Shown here piece after piece: positions 1 to 6,301 of a stretch of 14,909 nucleotides of DNA. The stretch covers positions 1,242 through 16,150 of the forward strand of contig DPMC01000117.1 of the NCBI GenBank assembly GCA_003541675.1, given 5' to 3'. Source of the stretch: Acidimicrobiaceae bacterium. Its GTDB lineage: Bacteria; Actinomycetota; Acidimicrobiia; Acidimicrobiales; MedAcidi-G1. Within the stretch, counting starts at the first letter, position 1, and every line of letters begins with the position of its first letter. The translations under genes were made by a program, and so were the position numbers. Below the pieces are notes generated by a model, which saw only the letters and a program-made list of their open reading frames with translations, was not told the origin of the DNA and made no database searches.

Positions 1-1
1 C

Positions 2-442
<441 letters not shown>

Positions 443-449
443 GCCGACC

Positions 450-842
450 ATGACGTTCCAGGTCGAGCTGGTCTCCCCGGAGGCCATCTCCTACAGCGGC
501 GAAGCTGAAATGGTCATTGCCCGGACGCTCGAAGGTGGCGACATTGCCTTCCAGCCGGGTCACGTTCCATTCATCGGCGTGCTGGCTGTCTGGTCAGTCG
601 ACGTGATCCGTCCCGATGGCGACCGCGACACCATTGCCGTGCACCAGGGTTTCGTCCAGGTGGCTGGCACGAAGGTCAGCATCTTGTCTGACGTGTCCGA
701 GTCAGCCGGCGACATCGACGTGGCCCGCGCCGAGGCGGCGAAGTCGACGGCCGAGCAGGCGTTGACCGCCGACCGGGACGACGAGGACGCTGCGGGCGCC
801 CTGCTCCGGGCCGAACTACGCCTCCGGGTGGCCGGCGCCTAG
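450..842 (+). CDS. atpC: F-type ATP synthase epsilon subunit
   Basis: This is the small central-stalk subunit of F1 that couples rotation to catalysis and can inhibit ATP hydrolysis. It has 130 residues, a normal family length. The N-terminal beta-sandwich is recognisable from FQVELVSPEA, GDIAFQPGHVPFIGVL and the HQGFVQVAGTKVSILSD strand region. The rest is a helical hairpin rich in Ala, Glu and Arg that ends in RLRVAGA. I chose the ATG at 450, 7 bp after the atpD stop, because the sandwich begins there. A GTG at 396 in the same frame would overlap atpD by 47 bp and add unrelated residues. There is no strong Shine-Dalgarno sequence, so translation is probably coupled to atpD. The gene ends 29 bp before the convergent glpX stop. 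Confidence 0.96.
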   Translation: MTFQVELVSPEAISYSGEAEMVIARTLEGGDIAFQPGHVPFIGVLAVWSVDVIRPDGDRDTIAVHQGFVQVAGTKVSILSDVSESAGDIDVARAEAAKSTAEQALTADRDDEDAAGALLRAELRLRVAGA

Positions 843-871
843 TTCCACCGTCCGCCTATCGCGGGCGAGAA

Positions 872-1861
872 TCAGTAGACGGGCGAGAACTCCTCGAGCT
901 TGTCCAGGGCGTGGTGGGCGTCGATCATGCGCACCGTGCCGGACTTGGAGCGCATCACCAGGGACTGCGTGTGGGCCGCTCCCGACGTGTAGTGGACGCC
1001 CTTGACCAGGTCACCGTCGGTGATCCCGGTCGCCGAGAAGAAGCAGTTGTCGCCGGCCACAAGGTCATCAGTGCCCAGCACCCGGTCCAGGTCGTAGCCA
1101 GCCTCGACAGCAGCCGTGCGTTCGTCCTCGTTCCGGGGCCACAGCCGACCCTGGATGGCGCCGCCCATGCACTTGAGTGCAGCGGCTGAGATGACACCCT
1201 CCGGGGTGCCGCCGATGCCGAACAACACGTCGGCACCCGAGTTAGGCCAAGCGGTGGAGATGGCACCGGCCACGTCACCGTCTGGAATGAGACGGATGCG
1301 GGCTCCAGCGGCTCGGACCTCGTCGATCAGGTTGTTGTGGCGGTCACGATCCAGAATCACCGCGGTGAGGTCCCGGACGTCCTCGCGCTTGGCCTCGGCG
1401 ATGCGCCGCAGGTTCTCGGCAGGTGAGGCAGTGATGTCTATGACGTCGGCGCATTGCTGCCCGACAGCGATCTTCTCCATGTAGACGCACGGCCCGGGGT
1501 CGAACATGGTGCCCCGGTCGCTGACCGCAATGACCGCGATGGCGTTGGCTCGGCCCAGCGAGGTCAGCGTGGTGCCATCGATGGGGTCGACGGCGATGTC
1601 GGCAGCCGGCGGCTGGCCGTTACCGATCCGCTCACCGTTGTAGAGCATTGGGGCTTCGTCCTTCTCGCCCTCACCGATAACCACGATGCCGTCCATGGTG
1701 ACGGTGTCAAGGACGTGACGCATGGCGTCGACCGCCGCGCCGTCGGCGCCCTCCTTGTCGCCGCGGCCCATCCAGCGTGAGGCGGCCAGGGCGGCGGCTT
1801 CGGTAACCCGGCAGAGGTCGAGGGCGAGGTTGCGGTCGGGTACCTGAGCGTCTTCGGTCAT
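872..1861 (-). CDS. glpX: Class II fructose-1,6-bisphosphatase (GlpX type)
   Basis: This enzyme hydrolyses fructose-1,6-bisphosphate to fructose-6-phosphate, the committed gluconeogenic step, in the cytoplasm. GlpX is commonly the main FBPase of actinobacteria. The 329-residue protein shows the metal and phosphate site [11 protein letters not shown] (about residues 63-73), DPIDGTT (about 92-98), and the GlpX-typical [20 protein letters not shown] near the middle of the second half. The ATG at 1861 gives [14 protein letters not shown], where homology should begin. The same frame stays open to an ATG at 1927, but that would overlap the divergent gene's start. A -10-like TAGGTT lies 8 bp upstream of the chosen ATG, suggesting a leaderless or nearly leaderless transcript. 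The gene is convergent with atpC and divergent from the zinc-ribbon gene. Confidence 0.96.
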   Translation of the reverse strand: MTEDAQVPDRNLALDLCRVTEAAALAASRWMGRGDKEGADGAAVDAMRHVLDTVTMDGIVVIGEGEKDEAPMLYNGERIGNGQPPAADIAVDPIDGTTLTSLGRANAIAVIAVSDRGTMFDPGPCVYMEKIAVGQQCADVIDITASPAENLRRIAEAKREDVRDLTAVILDRDRHNNLIDEVRAAGARIRLIPDGDVAGAISTAWPNSGADVLFGIGGTPEGVISAAALKCMGGAIQGRLWPRNEDERTAAVEAGYDLDRVLGTDDLVAGDNCFFSATGITDGDLVKGVHYTSGAAHTQSLVMRSKSGTVRMIDAHHALDKLEEFSPVY

Positions 1862-1869
1862 AGGTCGGG

Positions 1870-1875
1870 AACCTA
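1870..1875 (-). promoter_or_regulatory. Putative -10 element of glpX (TAGGTT)
   Basis: Read on the minus strand, TAGGTT ends 8 bp before the glpX ATG. It has A at the second and T at the sixth position, as a TANNNT -10 box should. This places transcription start at or very near the start codon, with no room for a Shine-Dalgarno sequence. No convincing -35 was seen. The call rests on sequence alone. Confidence 0.5.
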
Positions 1876-1913
1876 CCCTTGCCGCGGGGGACGTGGGAGA
1901 CCGGCCGGAGTGG

Positions 1914-1919
1914 CACACT
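1914..1919 (+). promoter_or_regulatory. Putative -10 element of the zinc-ribbon gene (CACACT)
   Basis: CACACT is followed by exactly 6 bp and then the ATG at 1926. It keeps the key A and T positions of a -10 hexamer and fits leaderless transcription. Together with TAGGTT on the other strand it makes the 64-bp gap a compact divergent promoter region. The first base deviates from consensus, so this is weaker than the TA-starting examples in the window. Confidence 0.42.
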
Positions 1920-1925
1920 TCCGCC

Positions 1926-2714
1926 ATGGCCTGGTGCTTCCAATGCGGAAACGAGTACGCGCCCGGGGTCGAGGACTGTGTCGAGTGCGGTGTGGCCCTG
2001 GTGTCTGAACCGCCGGCCGACGCGGCCGAGGTCGGTGCCCTCGACGAAGACCAGCTGGCCTACGAGCTTCACGAGTGGGCCGGCGAGAGCCGGAGAATCC
2101 TAGATCAGGACTTGACCGCCGCCGGTATTGCCCACGCTTGGCAGGGGGCCACCTTGGTGGTGCGGGTCGCTGACGAGGAGACCGTCGACCGGGCCATCGA
2201 GGATGCCGAGGACGCAGGAGGTCCGGCTATCGAGCCCGGAGTGGAGACGGTGGCCTACGAGGTGGGCGGCTGGGCTGCCGACGAACAGTCGGCGTTCAGT
2301 GATCTGCTGGTGCGCCTGGGCGTGCCGCACGAGTTCGACGCTGAGGGCGACCTGGTGGTGCGGGCCGCCGACGAGGACGCCGTGGAGGTCGCTTTGGACG
2401 CGTTCGAGGCCGAGGCCGACGACCGGCCCGAGCTTGAGGGGTTGGATGCCAACGGCCTGCTCAGCGACGTGTTCGTGGCCTGTGACCGCCTGCGACGCGA
2501 TGCCCGGGACCTGGCCGGGATCGAGGGGCTGGCCAACCTGGCCCCTGTGTTGGTGGGTCATCGCCCGCCGTTCGGGATCGACGGACGGATGTGGAACGCC
2601 CTGGGCGAACGCACCATGGGGCTGGTCGGGTTGCTCGGCACCGGAGACCCGGAGCCCGCAGAGGTGTCAGCTGTGGCCGGCGAGCTGGCCGAGGTGCTCC
2701 GCCACCTGACCTAG
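1926..2714 (+). CDS. Zinc-ribbon protein with a tandemly duplicated alpha/beta domain, function unknown
   Basis: This is a 262-residue acidic cytoplasmic protein with no signal peptide or membrane segment. The first 22 residues form a zinc ribbon: C4-x2-C7 and C18-x2-C21, each pair followed by Gly. Two similar segments follow, about residues 45-95 and 110-160. Each starts with YE(L/V)xxW, continues with a helix ending in GI or GV, and has a strand LVVR(V/A)ADE before an acidic helix. They read as an internal duplication and resemble small DUF2007-type signal-transducing domains, though I cannot confirm that family. The last about 90 residues are a predicted helical tail ([20 protein letters not shown] and onward). 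The ATG at 1926 was chosen because the Cys motif begins right after it and a -10-like box sits 6 bp upstream. The specific role is unknown. Confidence 0.85.
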   Translation: MAWCFQCGNEYAPGVEDCVECGVALVSEPPADAAEVGALDEDQLAYELHEWAGESRRILDQDLTAAGIAHAWQGATLVVRVADEETVDRAIEDAEDAGGPAIEPGVETVAYEVGGWAADEQSAFSDLLVRLGVPHEFDAEGDLVVRAADEDAVEVALDAFEAEADDRPELEGLDANGLLSDVFVACDRLRRDARDLAGIEGLANLAPVLVGHRPPFGIDGRMWNALGERTMGLVGLLGTGDPEPAEVSAVAGELAEVLRHLT

Positions 2715-2739
2715 GTGCTCGTCGCTGGGGTCAGCGGGA

Positions 2740-2778
2740 GTCGACCGAAGTGGTCGGTTTCCGACCGGTTGCGTCGAC
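2740..2778. other. Imperfect hairpin in intergenic region
   Basis: Two 18-nt arms flank a TTT loop. The outer 6 bp (GTCGAC with GTCGAC) and inner 5 bp (GTCGG with CCGAC) pair perfectly, with mismatches and a wobble between them. It begins 25 bp after the stop of the zinc-ribbon gene, so it could end that transcript, although no T-run follows. It is the first of three hairpins in a row before the gene at 2848. Confidence 0.55.
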
Positions 2779-2787
2779 CCCATCTGT

Positions 2788-2805
2788 GGGGGATCCTCAT
2801 CCCCC
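2788..2805. other. Perfect 7-bp stem hairpin (GGGGGAT / ATCCCCC)
   Basis: GGGGGAT at 2788-2794 pairs with ATCCCCC at 2799-2805 across a CCTC loop. Its last two bases are also the first two bases of the next hairpin's stem, so the two full structures compete for those bases. An alternative small hairpin, CCCCA with TGGGG, overlaps its left arm. Such mutually exclusive pairing is typical of regulatory leaders, but it could be chance in GC-rich DNA. Confidence 0.5.
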
Positions 2806-2826
2806 GGTCGGGACCGACCCGACCGG
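2804..2826. other. Perfect 9-bp stem hairpin (CCGGTCGGG / CCCGACCGG)
   Basis: A perfect 9-bp GC-rich stem closes a 5-nt ACCGA loop and ends 21 bp before the ATG at 2848. No T-tract follows, so it is not a classical intrinsic terminator. Possible roles are a T-less actinobacterial terminator for the upstream gene, or a leader element just ahead of the GAGAGAG ribosome-binding stretch at 2833-2839 that serves the small gene. Confidence 0.6.
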
Positions 2827-2847
2827 TGCGACGAGAGAGCGGTAGCC

Positions 2848-3135
2848 ATGCGATTCATCCAGATCATCGAGTCCGAGGGAGACGCGGCCCAGGAGTTGGC
2901 CGATGTGCAGGGCTATGCGGAGCAGGCGGCCGGCGACGAGACCGTGACGGTCGAGCGGGTCACCGTGTGCGGCGATCGAGACCGGCCGGGGACCGTCATC
3001 GTGATCGCCGAGTTCGCCTCGGCCGAGGCCGCCAAGCAGAACGACGAGCACGAGATCACCCAGGAGGGAGCGGCCAACGCCCCCGACGACACCTCCTACC
3101 GGAATCTGGACGTGGTCGGCGTAGTCGAGATGTGA
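2848..3135 (+). CDS. Small conserved-looking acidic protein of unknown function
   Basis: This is a 95-residue soluble protein I do not recognise by name. The pattern is strand (MRFIQIIE), helix (AAQELADVQGYAEQAAG), strand (TVERVTVCGDRDRPG), strand (TVIVIAEFAS), helix (AEAAKQNDEHEITQEGA), and a final strand (LDVVGVVEM). This suggests a ferredoxin-like or dimeric alpha/beta-barrel fold, as in antibiotic-biosynthesis-monooxygenase-like proteins. There is a single Cys and no clear catalytic motif. The ATG at 2848 has a purine-rich GAGAGAG 8 bp upstream, so unlike several neighbours it seems to use a ribosome-binding site on a leader that contains the hairpins at 2740-2826. It ends 29 bp from the convergent desaturase stop. 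Codon use looks like the neighbours. The gene is probably real; the function is open. Confidence 0.75.
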   Translation: MRFIQIIESEGDAAQELADVQGYAEQAAGDETVTVERVTVCGDRDRPGTVIVIAEFASAEAAKQNDEHEITQEGAANAPDDTSYRNLDVVGVVEM

Positions 3136-3141
3136 GTTGGC

Positions 3142-3157
3142 GGCCCCGGTAGGGGCC
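3142..3157. terminator. Bidirectional hairpin terminator between convergent genes
   Basis: GGCCCC at 3142-3147 and GGGGCC at 3152-3157 form a perfect 6-bp stem with a GGTA loop, plus two further G-C pairs after a mismatch. It sits between the stop of the 95-residue protein (3135) and the stop of the desaturase (3165, minus). No T-run follows on either strand, as is common in high-GC actinobacteria. Confidence 0.55.
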
Positions 3158-3164
3158 ACCGAGA

Positions 3165-4142
3165 TCAGGCGGCGGCGTCTTCGGCTGACCGCAACACCTT
3201 CCATAGCGAGCGGTAGGTCGGCCACTCCAGATCGCCCAAGTAGCCGTCGTCCACCAGTGCCTCGTGCAGACGGGGGAGGTTGCGGTACGGCACCGTCATA
3301 TCGGCGTGGTGGGCCAAGTGGTAGCCCACGCTGAACGGCACCATCACCAGGCGGGCCACCAGTGACTGGTGCACGTGGTGGGTGGTGCGCCGACGATCTT
3401 CCGAACGGGTCATGCCGCCGTGTTCAGCAATAGCCCGGATCCGGTTCAGGCCCTGGTAGAGGGTGGCCCACGGGAGCACCCAAAGCAGCAGGTACAGCCA
3501 CGGATGGCCGGCGGCCCAGAAGGCGGCCAGCACCAAGACCTGCCCGGCCAAGAACCAGTAGGTGAGTCGCCGGTGACGTGTCTCGCGGAGCCGTTGGAAC
3601 CGGGGCCGCACGATCCGAAAGGCCGAGACGCCGGTCAGGTCCCGACGGTGCTTGCGCCGCATCGACGCCGTGGTGATCGGATACCGGGCGTAGAGCCCGA
3701 AATCGGGCTCCTTCGGGCCGAACTCGTCTCGATGGTGGTGGATGTGGCCGATCCGATAGCCATGGCCGCCGGTGCCGAAGGTCAGCCAGCCAATGAGGTT
3801 GATGCCGACCAGGTCATTGATTCGACGTCCGGAGAACAGCACCCGGTGGGCGGCCTCGTGGTGGAGGATGAACAATCGGTTCTGGGCAATGGGCATGAGC
3901 AGAAATGCCGCCACCCACGAGGCAGGGTGGGTGGCAGCCACGGCGGCGACCACCACGGCCACCGGGAAGAGCACGGAGCCGACCACGGTCAGGGCGTTGC
4001 GGGCATTGGGCACGGTGCGCAGCGAGTCCCGGAACGCCCCCCTCGGGCGACCATCGGGATGGAGCCGATCGCTGCCAGCAAACGGAGCCGGCGAGGGCGC
4101 CATTCCCCCGGTCATCGACGCTACGGCCACCTCATGTTCCAT
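3165..4142 (-). CDS. Membrane fatty acid desaturase-family protein
   Basis: This is a 325-residue integral membrane di-iron protein of the fatty acid desaturase / hydroxylase superfamily. It shows the three histidine boxes: HHEAAH (about residues 94-99), HIHHH (about 133-137) and HLAHH (about 275-279), plus an extra His in AEHGG (about 241). Hydrophobic segments lie at about 50-70, 76-93, 110-122, 195-211 and 213-230. The substrate (fatty acyl chain, carotenoid or other lipid) cannot be read from the sequence. The ATG at 4142 gives MEHEVAVASM; a longer open frame runs into the hydrolase on the other strand. TACGCT lies exactly 6 bp upstream of this ATG, supporting a leaderless start here. It is divergent from the hydrolase gene with 62 bp between starts and convergent with the small gene at 2848. 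Confidence 0.93.
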   Translation of the reverse strand: MEHEVAVASMTGGMAPSPAPFAGSDRLHPDGRPRGAFRDSLRTVPNARNALTVVGSVLFPVAVVVAAVAATHPASWVAAFLLMPIAQNRLFILHHEAAHRVLFSGRRINDLVGINLIGWLTFGTGGHGYRIGHIHHHRDEFGPKEPDFGLYARYPITTASMRRKHRRDLTGVSAFRIVRPRFQRLRETRHRRLTYWFLAGQVLVLAAFWAAGHPWLYLLLWVLPWATLYQGLNRIRAIAEHGGMTRSEDRRRTTHHVHQSLVARLVMVPFSVGYHLAHHADMTVPYRNLPRLHEALVDDGYLGDLEWPTYRSLWKVLRSAEDAAA

Positions 4143-4148
4143 GAGATG

Positions 4149-4154
4149 AGCGTA
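4149..4154 (-). promoter_or_regulatory. Putative -10 element of the desaturase gene (TACGCT)
   Basis: On the minus strand TACGCT is followed by CATCTC and then the ATG at 4142. The TANNNT match and the 6-bp spacing place transcription start on the A of the start codon. It lies back to back with the hydrolase -10 element (4193-4198) in a 62-bp divergent promoter region. Confidence 0.55.
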
Positions 4155-4192
4155 CAGATCGGTGCCCGCCGGGGTCGGATCAGCGACCCGGC

Positions 4193-4198
4193 TACCCT
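4193..4198 (+). promoter_or_regulatory. Putative -10 element of the alpha/beta hydrolase gene (TACCCT)
   Basis: TACCCT is followed by 6 bp (CAGCCG) and the GTG start at 4205. The match and spacing indicate a leaderless mRNA and support GTG at 4205 as the start. No Shine-Dalgarno sequence is visible. Confidence 0.55.
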
Positions 4199-4204
4199 CA
4201 GCCG

Positions 4205-4798
4205 GTGTCTCGCCCCGTGCCGGTCTCCCCGTCGGTCTCCGGATTGTTCCTGACCCCCGGTGCTGGCAGTGACCGCAACCAGGCCGGCCTGCTCGCCCTG
4301 GAGAAACACCTGGCTCCGCTCCCTGTCGAGCGCATGGACTTTCCATACCGGAAGGCCGGAAAGCACTTTCCCGACCGGGCGCCGGTGCTGGTGGAGGCCG
4401 TACGCGATGGTGTGGCCGACATGGCTGGTGCTCGTGGGGTCGATCCGTCCCGCCTCGTGCTGGGCGGTCGCAGCATGGGGGGACGGATGTGTTCGATGGC
4501 GGTCGCTGAGGGGCTCCCAGCAGCCGGTCTGGTGCTCATCTGCTACCCGCTCCACCCGCCAACGAAGCCGGAGAACCTCAGAGTCGAGCACTTCGGTGCC
4601 ATTGATGTGCCGTGCCTCTTCGTCTCCGGTGACCGCGACGAGTTCGGGTCGCCCGCTGAATTCGATGCCCAACTGGAAGCCATTCCCGGCCCGGTCACCG
4701 TGGTGCGTCTGGCTGGCAAACGTCATGACCTGAAGGGCGCCGACGAAGCTGTGTGCGACGCCGTGGGCGACTGGCTGGAGAATTTGCGCAGGATTTGA
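4205..4798 (+). CDS. Alpha/beta hydrolase, dienelactone hydrolase / Tex30-like
   Basis: This is a 197-residue cytoplasmic hydrolase with the compact alpha/beta fold of the KANL3/Tex30-type group. It shows an early oxyanion-hole segment (LFLTPGAGSDRN, about residues 14-25), the nucleophile elbow GGRSMGG with Ser90, an acid-containing loop SGDRDEFG (about 141-148) and the final His in GKRHD (about 174). The substrate is unknown. The GTG start is supported by the -10-like box 6 bp upstream and by the short distance to the oxyanion segment. The last codons and the stop lie within the first unit of a 24-bp tandem repeat (4782-4853), so the C-terminus NLRRI is encoded by repeat sequence. It is divergent from the desaturase; whether the two work together is not shown. 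Confidence 0.9.
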   Translation: MSRPVPVSPSVSGLFLTPGAGSDRNQAGLLALEKHLAPLPVERMDFPYRKAGKHFPDRAPVLVEAVRDGVADMAGARGVDPSRLVLGGRSMGGRMCSMAVAEGLPAAGLVLICYPLHPPTKPENLRVEHFGAIDVPCLFVSGDRDEFGSPAEFDAQLEAIPGPVTVVRLAGKRHDLKGADEAVCDAVGDWLENLRRI

Positions 4799-4853
4799 TC
4801 GAATCATTTGCGCAGGATTTGATCGAATCATTTGCGTAGGAGTTGAGGGAATC
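4782..4853. repeat. Three-copy 24-bp tandem repeat ahead of the molybdenum hydroxylase operon
   Basis: The units are 4782-4805, 4806-4829 and 4830-4853. The first two are identical and the third differs at 4 of 24 positions. Each of the first two ends in GATTTGATCGAATC, a near-palindrome centred on GATC, which looks like a protein-binding half-site arrangement. Unit 1 overlaps the hydrolase stop codon; unit 3 ends 72 bp before the first gene of the operon. It is too few copies and too regular for CRISPR. It could be an operator array or simply a local duplication. Confidence 0.75.
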
Positions 4854-4866
4854 ATCAGCGCCGAAC

Positions 4867-4874
4867 TAGAAAAT
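4867..4874 (+). promoter_or_regulatory. Possible -10 region of the molybdenum hydroxylase operon
   Basis: TAGAAAAT stands out as the most AT-rich octamer in this GC-rich window and contains GAAAAT. A start about 7 bp downstream would give a leader of roughly 45 nt that begins just before the hairpin at 4888-4909. No clear -35 was found. The placement is tentative. Confidence 0.3.
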
Positions 4875-4887
4875 AGGTCCGATAGAT

Positions 4888-4909
4888 AGCGCGTCCAGAG
4901 GGACGCGCT
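4888..4909. other. Perfect 9-bp hairpin in the leader of the molybdenum hydroxylase operon
   Basis: AGCGCGTCC pairs perfectly with GGACGCGCT across an AGAG loop and ends just before an ATG at 4911. No T-tract follows. The purine-rich AAGGGA at 4914-4919 and the preferred ATG at 4926 lie immediately downstream, so the hairpin would sit next to the ribosome-binding site. It could stabilise the mRNA 5' end, modulate translation or end the upstream transcript. Confidence 0.6.
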
Positions 4910-4925
4910 GATGAAGGGACGCCAG

Positions 4926-5798
4926 ATGAGATACGCCGCTCCGGCGACGGTTGATGAAGCCCAGACGCTGTTGTCGGATAATCCCGGCTCGCAGGTCTTT
5001 GCCGGCGCTACCGACCTCGTTCCCCAGATCCGAGCCGGACGCCCGTCGCCGCCCATGGTGGTCGACCTCAAGCGAATCGATCGACTGACCGCGGTGATCC
5101 ACGAAGGTGGAAAGTGGACGATCGGCGCGGCGACGCCGACCGCTGATCTCACCCGGAACGCCGATTTCACCGCCATGTTCCCGGGACTGTCGGAAGCCGC
5201 CGGTCTGATCGGTTCCGACCAGATCCAGAACCGGTCGAGCCTGGGTGGGAACCTGGCCAACGCCTCACCTGCCGCCGACTCGGTGCCCGCACTGATCGCC
5301 AATGCCGGTCAGGCCGTCATCGCTTCCGGCGACGGAACTCGGACCGTGCCAGCGGCCGACATCGCCACCGGCCCGGGCCTCACATCACTGGCCGACGGCG
5401 AGTTCATCATCGAGTTCACCTTGGACGACCCCCCGGCCGGCACCGGTGACGCCTACCTCCGGATGATCCCGCGCACCGAGATGGACATCGCCATTGCCGG
5501 AGCTGCGGTACGTCTCACCATTGCCGACGGCACAGTGAGCGACGCCACCGTTGCGCTCGGCGCTGTCGCTCCTACCGTCGTCATCGTGTCTGATGCCGAA
5601 GCCGCTCTGGTCGGTGCCACCTTGGATGGTGGCCGGTTCGACGACGCAACTCTGGATGCGGTGGCTGCCGCAGCGTCCGCAGCCTGCGATCCCATCAATG
5701 ACAAACGGGGCACCGTCGCCTATCGGCGCCAGGTGGTCGGAGTACTGGCCAAGCGGGCCGCAATCGTCGCCGCTGAACGCGCACAGAACGGAGCCTGA
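4926..5798 (+). CDS. Molybdenum hydroxylase FAD-binding (medium) subunit, CoxM/XdhB-like
   Basis: This is the 290-residue flavoprotein subunit of a xanthine dehydrogenase / CO dehydrogenase family enzyme. It passes electrons from the 2Fe-2S centres to an acceptor. It starts with RYAAPATVDEA, has the first FAD-binding loop FAGATDLVPQI (about residues 25-35) and the second, SSLGGNLANASPAADSVPAL (about 104-123). The C-terminal domain ends in RGTVAYRRQVVGVLAKRA, typical of the family. Of two candidate ATGs (4911 and 4926) I prefer 4926. It has AAGGGA 6 bp upstream and yields the usual N-terminus, whereas 4911 abuts the hairpin at 4888-4909. The next subunit gene starts 5 bp after the stop. The substrate is set by the large subunit and is unknown. 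Confidence 0.93.
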   Translation: MRYAAPATVDEAQTLLSDNPGSQVFAGATDLVPQIRAGRPSPPMVVDLKRIDRLTAVIHEGGKWTIGAATPTADLTRNADFTAMFPGLSEAAGLIGSDQIQNRSSLGGNLANASPAADSVPALIANAGQAVIASGDGTRTVPAADIATGPGLTSLADGEFIIEFTLDDPPAGTGDAYLRMIPRTEMDIAIAGAAVRLTIADGTVSDATVALGAVAPTVVIVSDAEAALVGATLDGGRFDDATLDAVAAAASAACDPINDKRGTVAYRRQVVGVLAKRAAIVAAERAQNGA

Positions 5799-5803
5799 GA
5801 ACC

Positions 5804-6301
5804 ATGTCTTCCATGAAGAGGTCAAGAACTCACGTGACCTGCACGGTCAACGGCGACGAGGTCGACTTCCTAGCTAGCGATGACACGTCACTGCTTGACG
5901 CCCTACGCGACGAGCTCGGCCTCACCGGAGCCAAGGAGGGCTGTGGCACCGGCGACTGCGGGGCATGTTCGATCCTCGTTGACGGTCGGGTCAACTGCTC
6001 CTGTCTGATGTTCGCCCCCGAAGCCGAGGGGTCCGACATCGTGACCGTCGAGGGCATAGCGCAGGGTGACCAGCTCCACCCGCTCCAGCAGACCTTCCTG
6101 GAGGGCGCGGCCCTGCAATGCGGGATCTGTACACCCGGATTCCTCGTGTCGGCCAAAGCCCTGCTCGACGAAAACCCGGATCCCACCGAGACAGAGATCC
6201 GCTACGCACTGGCCGGAAACCTCTGCCGGTGCACGGGCTACGACAAAATCGTCCGATCCGTCCAGGAGGCTGCGGTGCAGCTGAGGGGAGCAACTCGATG
6301 A
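5804..6301 (+). CDS. Molybdenum hydroxylase 2Fe-2S (small) subunit, CoxS/XdhC-like
   Basis: This is a 165-residue protein carrying two 2Fe-2S clusters that relay electrons from the molybdenum site to FAD. The plant-ferredoxin-type N-terminal domain has C47, C52, C55 and C67 (GCGTGDCGAC). The helical C-terminal domain has C106-G-I-C109 and C141-R-C143-TGY. All eight ligands are present and the length is normal. Two in-frame ATGs lie at 5804 and 5813. The first has GGAG 10 bp upstream; the second would shorten the protein by only three residues, so the choice is not certain. The stop overlaps the large-subunit start as ATGA (6298-6301), indicating coupled translation. Confidence 0.96.
   Translation: MSSMKRSRTHVTCTVNGDEVDFLASDDTSLLDALRDELGLTGAKEGCGTGDCGACSILVDGRVNCSCLMFAPEAEGSDIVTVEGIAQGDQLHPLQQTFLEGAALQCGICTPGFLVSAKALLDENPDPTETEIRYALAGNLCRCTGYDKIVRSVQEAAVQLRGATR

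Noticed and set aside
851..867. Hairpin between atpC and glpX as a terminator
   Set aside because: Only about 4 bp (CCGC/GCGG or CGCC/GGCG) pair, no T-run follows, and such short pairings are expected by chance at this GC content.
1862..1927. 22-residue N-terminal extension of GlpX to an ATG at 1927
   Set aside because: It would overlap the divergent gene's start, adds residues not expected in the family, and the ATG at 1861 has a -10-like box at 8 bp.
3369..4253. Plus-strand open frame of 294 codons opposite the desaturase
   Set aside because: It is antisense to the desaturase, whose three His boxes are intact. The frame's composition (many His, Gly, Arg) is typical of a GC-rich shadow.
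4782..4853. CRISPR array
   Set aside because: The units are directly adjacent with no spacers, only three copies, 24 bp long, and no cas genes are nearby.
4121..5302. Long minus-strand open frame (393 codons) across the hydrolase and the start of the molybdenum hydroxylase operon
   Set aside because: It is the antisense shadow of two well-identified plus-strand genes and has no recognisable domain. Part of it is a translation of the 24-bp tandem repeat, giving a repetitive IRSNPAQM stretch.
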